From Spirochaetaceae bacterium (GTDB taxonomy: Bacteria > Spirochaetota > Spirochaetia > DSM-27196 > SKKC01), in contig PWGF01000402.1 of NCBI GenBank assembly GCA_003554375.1, forward strand, positions 1 to 6,001: a stretch of 6,001 nt of DNA, in the 5' to 3' direction. The position numbers were made by a program, and so were the translations under genes. Below the pieces are notes generated by a model, which was not told where the DNA came from, did not search any database, and was given only the letters and a program-made list of their open reading frames with translations. Numbering within the stretch: position 1 is the stretch's first letter; the number at the start of each line of letters is the position of its first letter. Shown one piece after another: positions 1-4,590 of the stretch.

Positions 1-74
1 CCACCTGCGCGCCCCGCCACGCGCCGAATGAGCTCTGTTTGCCGCTGGACGGTCAAGCCTTCGCTCACACGCAT
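1..74 (-). CDS. Start of an unidentified gene, cut by the window edge
   Basis: An open frame on the minus strand begins with ATG at 74-72, or with GTG at 68-66 two codons later, and stays open to base 1. About 24 codons are visible. They read MRVSEGLTVQRQTELIRRVA and continue with a few Gly/Arg/Ala residues, a plausible amphipathic first helix. A GGGGAG sequence at about 80-75 lies 7 bases before the GTG but only 1 base before the ATG, so the GTG at 68 is the better start. The gene has the same orientation as the PAS protein gene and starts 122 bases after that gene's stop, so the two could share a transcript. The start of the chain vaguely recalls the first helix of DeoR-like regulators, but it is too short to name a family. 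A second minus frame is also open here, so the call is tentative. Confidence 0.38.
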   Translation of the reverse strand, partial: MRVSEGLTVQRQTELIRRVAGRAG

Positions 75-113
75 ACTCCCCGATCCGGCCCCCTTCGCCC
101 CTTCGCCTTCCTC

Positions 114-139
114 TTCGCTCCGCGCCTTCGCTCCGCGCC
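114..139. repeat. 13-base tandem repeat in a pyrimidine-rich spacer
   Basis: TTCGCTCCGCGCC occurs twice head to tail (114-126 and 127-139). A decayed third version lies at about 146-156 (TTCGCTCTGCG), followed by short CTCTGCG/CTGCGC repeats to about 187. The plus strand is almost entirely C/T with regularly spaced G. The block fills most of the 122-base spacer after the PAS gene. No stem followed by a T-run is visible in either direction, so I do not call it a terminator. It looks like slippage-prone intergenic sequence. Confidence 0.7.
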
Positions 140-196
140 TGCCCGTTCGCTCTGCGCTCTGCGCCTGCCCCCACGCTCTCCTCTGCGCTTCTTCCC

Positions 197-1309
197 CTAC
201 GGCGAGGCGCTCGGCGAGATGACGAGTCGTCTTCCCTCTCCTTCGTCATTCCACTCGAGCGTGAGGCCGTCCGCCTCGAGTAGGCGTTTGCCCAACGCCG
301 CGTTCAACAGCGACACGTCATAGAGCTCCCGGCCGTGGATGCCGTTTCGAACCGGGTCGTTCTCTTCCTCTGAAAGCACGCTCCTGATACGCATACGTTC
401 GGCAGTCGACAGTGCGTCAGCGATCGTCAAGACGAGCACGCTCTGGTCAACGAACGGATCCATTGAGGCGATCAGCCGAGCGGGATTGCTTTCGCAACAG
501 ACGGTCTGAACGAACGCCAGTACAGAGTCCAACGCCGCAGCGAACAGCGAGGGAGTAACCGAAAGAAGCGCTGAGGACGATTTCGCGCTCTCTTGGCGAT
601 CAGCCGGCACTACGTGGAGGTTCGGCTTGCTCCGGTCGGTCGCGATAGCCACCGGATCCACCTCTTCCGGAGCAGCTACAAGAACCCCCGTCACCAACCG
701 AGCCCACAGGAGAAGCCTGTTGAGCGTTTCGGCGCTCTCATCCGCCGACTCGACAAGGAGGCCGGCAACCTCCTGCAGACGACCATTCCCCTCTCCCGCC
801 GCAAGTTGGTGAGCAAGCTGCCCCAGCCCTACGAACTCGTTTGTGGTCCTCTGGAGGTACGGCTCGATCACGCTGAAGAAGCGATACCGCTCGCGCTCCG
901 CCTCCCGCCTGGAGTGCTCCGCCCGGTGCAGCGTCACCTCCGCACTCATGCGCTCGGTCAGATCCCGAAACACCCAGATCGTAGCGGTGTGGCGCCCTTT
1001 CTGTATATGCGGCGCCGATCGCCGTTCCACCAATCGGCCGTCAGTGAACTCGAGTAGATCGTACGATGTCTCTTCCGGGTTGTTATGTACCTCCGCCAGG
1101 CGACGCCGAAACTCCTCGGGATTCCGCAGTCGATCCGCAAGCCGGGACATCTCGGTCACGAAATCCCCCGGCTTCCAATCGGGAGAGACTCCCCACATTT
1201 TCCGCCACACGCGGTTACTGAAGAGGACGGCCCCATCGCGGCCAACCACCAGGACTCCGTCGTCTATTGCTTCCAGGGCGGCATGGAACTCGTTCGCCGG
1301 CTCAGACAC
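197..1309 (-). CDS. PAS-domain protein with a degenerate histidine-kinase half (pseudokinase)
   Basis: A 370-residue cytosolic protein with no signal peptide or membrane segment. Residues about 8-118 form a PAS sensor domain: FHAALEAIDDGVLVV opens it, and IWVFRDLTER is the typical PAC ending. A charged coiled-coil linker follows (about 119-143). Residues 144-208 match the dimerisation helices of soluble PAS kinases: FFSVIEPYLQRTT aligns with the usual FFSIIAHDLKNPF, and LNRLLLWARLVTG with the usual LLENLLEWSR-TG. The phospho-accepting His aligns with Pro150 (codon CCG at 862-860). In the ATPase-like part (about 250-367) the N-box Asn and the DxGxG motif are also missing; only TIADALS remains where G1 should be. 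Phosphotransfer therefore looks lost, while sensing and dimerisation may remain. The start is GTG at 1309-1307: GAGGAG lies 4 bases upstream, and an in-frame stop follows a short way further up. It could act as an allosteric partner of a true kinase or be a decaying gene; the intact 370-codon frame favours the former. Confidence 0.85.
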   Translation of the reverse strand: MSEPANEFHAALEAIDDGVLVVGRDGAVLFSNRVWRKMWGVSPDWKPGDFVTEMSRLADRLRNPEEFRRRLAEVHNNPEETSYDLLEFTDGRLVERRSAPHIQKGRHTATIWVFRDLTERMSAEVTLHRAEHSRREAERERYRFFSVIEPYLQRTTNEFVGLGQLAHQLAAGEGNGRLQEVAGLLVESADESAETLNRLLLWARLVTGVLVAAPEEVDPVAIATDRSKPNLHVVPADRQESAKSSSALLSVTPSLFAAALDSVLAFVQTVCCESNPARLIASMDPFVDQSVLVLTIADALSTAERMRIRSVLSEEENDPVRNGIHGRELYDVSLLNAALGKRLLEADGLTLEWNDEGEGRRLVISPSASP

Positions 1310-1548
1310 GTGGCTCCTCGCTTGTTGCTGCCTGCGATTAGTCTAATCCAATCACGCTACCGCGCAAAGGTGCGGAACGGCGTCAGTGCGAGCATTCCCC
1401 TACTAAGCACTCGCCAAAGGACAGTGACCGAGTCGAGATCGGTATCATGTGCGGGGTAGCCGGTGTTACAGCCGCAGGGCGCCGAGGCAACGATACCGGT
1501 GGTGTACGAATGAACCCTTACCGTGCCTTCGCCGCCCTATACATGCGC
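1310..1548. other. Intergenic gap upstream of the PAS gene
   Basis: The 239 bases between the two minus-strand genes contain no convincing coding frame. I see the GATTAG palindrome near the PAS start and a distant 7-base inverted pair (CGGTATC 1440-1446, GATACCG 1492-1498), but no clear -35/-10 pair and no T-tailed terminator for the upstream small gene. The two minus-strand genes may be transcribed separately or together; the sequence does not decide. Confidence 0.6.
1336..1348. promoter_or_regulatory. Perfect GATTAG-T-CTAATC palindrome, possible operator of the PAS gene
   Basis: Two perfect 6-base arms around one central base, 26 bases upstream of the GTG start of the PAS protein and just before its ribosome-binding site. 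This position would suit a repressor site over the start of transcription. A weak -10-like TAGACT overlaps it on the minus strand (4 of 6), but no good -35 was found. The function is an inference from symmetry and position. Confidence 0.4.
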
Positions 1549-1857
1549 TTACTTGCCGACCAGGTATGGCCGCTCCGTATAGTACAGACCTTCCTTCGGG
1601 CGGCCGCCGGACCGCTCCATCTGTGCCGAGCGGCTCTCACTCATGAGTTGATTGACAGCGACCTCTGCTCTCTCTTCCGGCGCGAGCCGGTCCAGATGCA
1701 TGCGCTGGAGTTCCGCGGAACTGATCCTCCGTTCGGCCCCGTTGAGCTGCTTGCGGGCACGTTCCACACATGCAATCCAGTCGTTTGCTTTGTCCAGCCC
1801 GTACTCCTGATACACGATTTGTATCTCACGGGCACGTCTCATTACTGCGTCACGCAT
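1549..1857 (-). CDS. Small helical protein of unknown function (102 residues)
   Basis: I do not recognise the family. The protein has no signal peptide, membrane segment or obvious metal site and has a single Cys (Cys30). It reads as an almost wholly helical chain: an N-terminal helix with MRRAREIQIVYQEYGLDKA (residues 6-24), a charged middle (about 31-75, with LAPEERAEVAVNQLM at its end) and a basic tail containing GLYYTERPYLVGK. The ATG at 1857-1855 is favoured because an AGGAGAG stretch lies 8-10 bases upstream (about 1866-1872) and a -35/-10 pair lies about 100 bases upstream. The codon pattern is orderly and the opposite strand has no competing family match. It runs in the same direction as the PAS gene, 239 bases before it. 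It could be a small regulatory or partner protein, but nothing in the sequence fixes a role. Confidence 0.65.
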   Translation of the reverse strand: MRDAVMRRAREIQIVYQEYGLDKANDWIACVERARKQLNGAERRISSAELQRMHLDRLAPEERAEVAVNQLMSESRSAQMERSGGRPKEGLYYTERPYLVGK

Positions 1858-1954
1858 ACCAGGATCTCTCCTCTAACTACGACTCCCGGCGGCCCAAAAA
1901 GCCTCCGTCAGACCCTCCGCCGGCCCGTCACACGCCCCGGTGGTCTATGTCTGC

Positions 1955-1984
1955 ATGATACTACGGATTACCCAATCTTGACAA
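1955..1984 (-). promoter_or_regulatory. Sigma-70-type promoter for the small minus-strand gene
   Basis: Read on the minus strand, TTGTCA (1984-1979, 5 of 6 to the -35 consensus) and TATCAT (1960-1955, 5 of 6 to the -10 consensus) are 18 bases apart. Transcription would start near 1948 and leave a leader of about 90 bases before the ATG at 1857. A second, overlapping pair on the same strand is TTGAAA (about 2010-2005) and TACTAT (about 1988-1983), 16 bases apart. Confidence 0.55.
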
Positions 1985-2002
1985 TAGTAACCTCGAATCT
2001 TG
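1974..2002. repeat. Two 7-base direct repeats, 22 bases apart, at the -35 region
   Basis: AATCTTG occurs at 1974-1980 and 1996-2002; on the minus strand these are two CAAGATT boxes. The 22-base spacing is about two helical turns, so both boxes face the same side of the DNA, and one overlaps the -35 box of the minus-strand promoter. This layout would suit an activator binding as a tandem dimer. Seven bases is short, so chance is possible. Confidence 0.35.
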
Positions 2003-2117
2003 TTCTTTCAAATGCTACAGTGAAGGTGTACAGGTTATGTTGTTTCGTGCTCCAACTGTTTTCCGTGAAAAAGTCCGCATTCGGGTTAGGAGGTTGTAGC
2101 CGGGGCAGCCCTGCCCG

Positions 2118-2189
2118 CCGGCACGGCCGACTCAGCGTGGGGCCGGTGGCACAGGGGCACGGGCGGCATGACCGGCACGGGCGGGGCCC
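2118..2189. repeat. Degenerate 18-base periodic GC-rich repeat
   Basis: CCGGCACGG occurs at 2118-2126 and 2172-2180, exactly 54 bases (three units) apart, and the variant GGGGCACGG sits in register at 2154-2162. The last two units share GGCACGGGCGG (2156-2166 and 2174-2184). The unit at 2136-2153 is out of phase or decayed. The array ends in GGGGCCCCCC. It is not coding in any convincing frame. Confidence 0.55.
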
Positions 2190-2191
2190 CC

Positions 2192-2209
2192 CTGAGACGA
2201 GCTTCTCAG
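2192..2209. other. 6-bp perfect hairpin after the GC-rich repeat
   Basis: CTGAGA (2192-2197) and TCTCAG (2204-2209) form a perfect stem around a 6-base loop. No T-run follows on the plus strand, so it is not a standard terminator. It adds to the structured block upstream of the kinase gene and could be part of a folded leader if transcription starts upstream. Confidence 0.4.
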
Positions 2210-2291
2210 TTCGACCGGGTGTAACCGGTGTCACGCCCCGGAGCGCCCACTTCCCGCAAATCGTTTCTCTACCGTGTGCGGTCTCGCGGAG

Positions 2292-2320
2292 TTGACAACT
2301 CTCATTCACGGAGCTAGGTT
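2292..2320 (+). promoter_or_regulatory. Possible promoter of the kinase-regulator operon
   Basis: A perfect TTGACA (2292-2297) is followed after 17 bases by TAGGTT (2315-2320), a weak -10 box (3 of 6). The -35 box lies inside the palindrome AGTTG-A-CAACT (2290-2300), which could be an operator. If this promoter is used, RNA would begin near 2327, almost on the ATG at 2329, which would rule out the TTG start at 2320. Confidence 0.35.
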
Positions 2321-3672
2321 TGATCTGGATGTCATCGACGCAGTGTCCCCGATGGAGTAGTCTCCGCACACGCCTTTCGCGCTTCCACCTCCCCGCCTCG
2401 GATGAGCCGGTATGGATGCGCTTGCTGGGAACCGGACTCGCCGTTGTCGGCATGCTGCTGATCCGCTTCTATGCGTTGGCTCTGGAAGAGGTGCCGGAGC
2501 GGTTCGCGACGGACATCGTCGTTCTTACGGTTCCGGCAGTCGTCTTACTCATGATCTCGCTCGTTACACGCTCCAAGTTCCCTGTACATGCGGCACTTGT
2601 TCTGCTGCTTCTGGGATCGGTATTCCCGCGGTCGTCGTTCCCCGGAATGAATCTGGCGGCGGCCACAATGCTGAGCGCAATAAGTGCCGTGCTGGTGAGC
2701 CGGGGAAACGCTCGACGGGCGGCAATTCAGGGCGCTCTCTTTCTGGCTCTCTGGTTGATTCTTTCGATCCCGGCCCGCCACGAGGAACCGGTCGGTCTTC
2801 AAGCCGGGTCGACCGTTTCTCCTCTTGCGCAACGAGGATCCGTTCTCGTTTTTCCCATCGCCCTCGTCACGCTTGGGACCATGGCCCACAAGCGCGAACA
2901 ACAACGGATACAGGAACAGGCTCGTTCGTCTCGCCTCGAGTTGGCCATCCAAAACCTCACCCGAGCCAACGTCGGATTCCAGCAATATGCCAAGGACGTG
3001 ACTGAACGCTCCAGAAACGAGGAACGCGAGCGCATTACCCGCGACATCCATGACTCCATCGGTTACATGATAACCAACCTGACGGTACTCCTTGACGCAG
3101 CCGGAAGCTTCGTGGATGAAGACACAGAGCGGGCGCGTTCGTTGATCAGGCAAGCGAGAACTCAAGCCGGAACAGGCCACGCCGAGATCCGCCGAGCACT
3201 GCACGCGCTGCGCCACCTGGAGCACGCAGAGGCGTACGGCCTCAAGAATGTGCTTCGCATCGCCGACTCCTTCCACGAGGCTACCGGAGTCGAAGTCTCA
3301 GTGAACATCGTAAACGTGCGGAAAACTTATGGTGCTGTGATCGATGCGACCCTTTACCGCCTGGTCCAGGAGGCTCTGGCCAATGCATTTCGACACGGAA
3401 AAGCGCAGCACGTCGACATCCGTCTGATTGAAACCGGGGGTGAGGTAATCGTTACGGTGCAAGATGACGGCATCGGGGCGACGGAGATCAAGGAAGGAAT
3501 CGGTTTTCTCGGGATGCGGGAACGGCTTTCTCAGGTGGGAGGGAACGTCGCCTACGACAATCTACCCAATGGTTTCAAACTGATGGTACACATCCCGGTG
3601 CCCAGGCAAAAGGCGACCGAGCAGGCGGAGACCTCCGCCGAGCAGGAAGTGCTCGAGCCCTGGAGTACCTAG
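2320..3672 (+). CDS. Membrane sensor histidine kinase, NarL/DesK type (HisKA_3 + HATPase)
   Basis: A 450-residue sensor kinase that should autophosphorylate and pass phosphate to the regulator encoded next to it. Six hydrophobic segments lie at about 35-53, 65-83, 87-103, 109-126, 134-150 and 173-188, with very short loops, so the signal is probably sensed in or at the membrane. A coiled-coil linker (about 189-235) leads to the HisKA_3 box RERITRDIHDSIGYM with His244 as phospho-acceptor. The ATP-binding part is complete: N-box EALANAFRHG (Asn355), G1 VQDDGIGA (381-387 region) and G2 GIGFLGMRERL (393-403). This fits the LiaS/DesK/NarX branch. The start is uncertain. TTG 2320 has GGAG 6 bases upstream, ATG 2329 is in frame 9 bases later, and ATG 2416 would begin just before the first membrane helix. 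The 15-base gap to the regulator gene shows an operon. The ligand is unknown; cell-envelope or sugar signals are both possible. Confidence 0.93.
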   Translation: MIWMSSTQCPRWSSLRTRLSRFHLPASDEPVWMRLLGTGLAVVGMLLIRFYALALEEVPERFATDIVVLTVPAVVLLMISLVTRSKFPVHAALVLLLLGSVFPRSSFPGMNLAAATMLSAISAVLVSRGNARRAAIQGALFLALWLILSIPARHEEPVGLQAGSTVSPLAQRGSVLVFPIALVTLGTMAHKREQQRIQEQARSSRLELAIQNLTRANVGFQQYAKDVTERSRNEERERITRDIHDSIGYMITNLTVLLDAAGSFVDEDTERARSLIRQARTQAGTGHAEIRRALHALRHLEHAEAYGLKNVLRIADSFHEATGVEVSVNIVNVRKTYGAVIDATLYRLVQEALANAFRHGKAQHVDIRLIETGGEVIVTVQDDGIGATEIKEGIGFLGMRERLSQVGGNVAYDNLPNGFKLMVHIPVPRQKATEQAETSAEQEVLEPWST

Positions 3673-3687
3673 TCGAGGTAGCACACC

Positions 3688-4368
3688 ATGCCGATACAGC
3701 TCTTGCTTGTAGACGACCAGATCCTATTCGTACAGAACCTCAAGGTGGTAATCGAGGCAACCGACGCTTCGTTGCGAGTCGCCGGGATCGCTTACGACGG
3801 TGCTGAAGCTGTGAAGAAAGCTCGTGAGCTCCGGCCTGACGTGGTGCTTATGGATGTTCGGATGCCCAAACTCGACGGCGTCGGTGCAACGGAGCAAATC
3901 CGTAAGCAACTACCGACGAGCCGGATTATCATGCTCACAACGTTCGACGACGATGAGTATGTGTATCAAGCGTTGAATAACGGGGCGTCGGGGTACCTTC
4001 TGAAGAGCATGCTGCCCGAAACACTCGTATCCTCCATCCATGCTGTGGCAAACGGCGCCGTACTGATCTCACCCTCGGTTGCAACCAACCTGGTACGGAA
4101 TTCGCACCAAGTCGCCACAGGCACTCATGCCGCGCCGGAGTGGCTGAGCTCTCTCACCCGGCGGGACCGCAGCCTGCTCTGCTTGCTCCTCGAGCACCTC
4201 AGCAACCGGGACATTGCGGATCGACTGTGCATCTCGGAGGGTACGGTTCGAAACTACATAAGCGCCGTTTATGAGAAGCTTGGAGCGGAGAACCGCTTCC
4301 ATGCAATGCGCCTTGCCGAGTCCGCCCGCTCCTTCCTGCGGTGTGAAGAGTTCGATGCCGGCAAATGA
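3688..4368 (+). CDS. Response regulator, NarL/LuxR family
   Basis: A 226-residue cytosolic DNA-binding regulator, the usual length for the family. The receiver domain (about 3-120) has the acidic pair Asp9/Asp10, the phosphorylation site Asp56 in VVLMDVRMP, Thr84/Thr85 in IIMLTTFDDDE, and Lys106 in GYLLKS, so all switch residues are present. The LuxR-type helix-turn-helix is at about 154-210: LTRRDRSLL, SNRDIADRLCISEGTVRNY and ISAVYEKLGAENRFHA. The recognition helix is SEGTVRNYISAVYEKL; the Asn-Tyr variant is also found in LiaR/DesR-like proteins. The start ATG 3688 has GAGG 9 bases upstream (3675-3678). It follows the kinase gene by 15 bases and is its obvious partner. The sugar-binding protein gene starts 222 bases downstream, so it is a candidate target, as is the operon itself. 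Confidence 0.95.
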   Translation: MPIQLLLVDDQILFVQNLKVVIEATDASLRVAGIAYDGAEAVKKARELRPDVVLMDVRMPKLDGVGATEQIRKQLPTSRIIMLTTFDDDEYVYQALNNGASGYLLKSMLPETLVSSIHAVANGAVLISPSVATNLVRNSHQVATGTHAAPEWLSSLTRRDRSLLCLLLEHLSNRDIADRLCISEGTVRNYISAVYEKLGAENRFHAMRLAESARSFLRCEEFDAGK

Positions 4369-4376
4369 CACCGGCA
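4356..4376 (+). terminator. Weak hairpin overlapping the regulator stop codon
   Basis: TGCCGG (4356-4361) and CCGGCA (4371-4376) form a 6-bp stem around a 9-base loop that contains the TGA stop. A short CTCTTTTC run follows about 8 bases later (4384-4391). The distance between stem and T-run and the short T-run make it a poor intrinsic terminator, so read-through into the sugar-binding protein gene is possible. Confidence 0.3.
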
Positions 4377-4443
4377 CGGAAGCCTCTTTTCGGTTCACGT
4401 TAACACCGCATTCTACTTCCGCCGGCATCCCCCCTCGGGTCAT

Positions 4444-4455
4444 TTGGCGAGCCAA
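4444..4455. promoter_or_regulatory. TTGGC-GA-GCCAA inverted repeat upstream of the transporter gene
   Basis: Perfect 5-base arms with a 2-base centre, 20 bases upstream of the larger 16-base palindrome. It could be a protein-binding site for control of the sugar-binding protein gene. It is short and may be chance. Confidence 0.25.
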
Positions 4456-4475
4456 GCGACATTCCGTTATCCATA

Positions 4476-4491
4476 CATGACAATTGTCATG
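4476..4491. promoter_or_regulatory. Perfect 16-base palindrome, probable operator of the sugar transporter
   Basis: CATGACAATTGTCATG is fully symmetric with no central gap. It lies 99 bases before the ATG of the binding protein gene, in the only control region between regulator and transporter. A further symmetric element, TTGT-G-ACAA, follows at 4507-4515 and shares the TTGT/ACAA half-site. Uninterrupted 16-base symmetry is rare by chance in 222 bases and is typical of a site for a dimeric repressor or activator. I could not find a good -35/-10 pair around it, so I cannot say which gene direction or which regulator uses it. Confidence 0.6.
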
Positions 4492-4590
4492 CCGAATTCC
4501 CGGAACTTGTGACAAAGCTCTATTCCTAACGGAAGGTTCTCGGCCCACGATACTCTGTAAGAAAGCCACCCATAGTGAAGGAGGTTTTGC

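Larger units (their letters stand above)
1985..2291. other. Central non-coding region between the two gene groups
   Basis: No frame here looks like a protein; the long frames that cross it give low-complexity Arg/Gly/Pro translations. The region falls into two parts: an AT-richer stretch to about 2090, with a TTTTC-CGT-GAAAA inverted repeat at 2059-2071, and a very GC-rich, hairpin-rich block from about 2100 to 2245. It includes GGGCA-GCCC-TGCCC (2103-2116) and a larger imperfect stem built from CCGGGTGT (2215-2222) and ACGCCCCGG (2233-2241). Because transcription diverges from this area, it should contain control signals for both directions. Confidence 0.6.

Noticed and set aside
2088..2093. 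Strong AGGAGG ribosome-binding-like sequence
   Set aside because: No usable start follows at the right distance; the next TTG is directly followed by TAG.
2037..2099. 20-codon plus-strand mini frame (MLFRAPTVFREKVRIRVRRL) that could be a leader peptide
   Set aside because: Only a weak GAAGG precedes it, and no attenuator logic links it to the kinase gene more than 200 bases away.
2103..2116. GGGCAG-CC-CTGCCC hairpin as an intrinsic terminator
   Set aside because: No T-run follows on either strand and no gene ends nearby.
1447..2295. Long plus-strand open frame of 282 codons across the central region
   Set aside because: It runs antisense through the small minus-strand gene and then through the GC-rich repeat, gives a low-complexity Arg/Gly/His tail, and has no family signature or good ribosome-binding site.
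1968..2453. Minus-strand open frame of 161 codons opposite the kinase start
   Set aside because: It overlaps the start of the kinase gene and translates the repeat block into Cys/Pro/Arg-rich sequence. It is best explained as a shadow of GC-rich DNA.
2545..3276. Minus-strand open frame of 243 codons opposite the kinase
   Set aside because: The plus strand encodes recognisable kinase helices and the H-box in the same stretch; the minus translation shows no domain.
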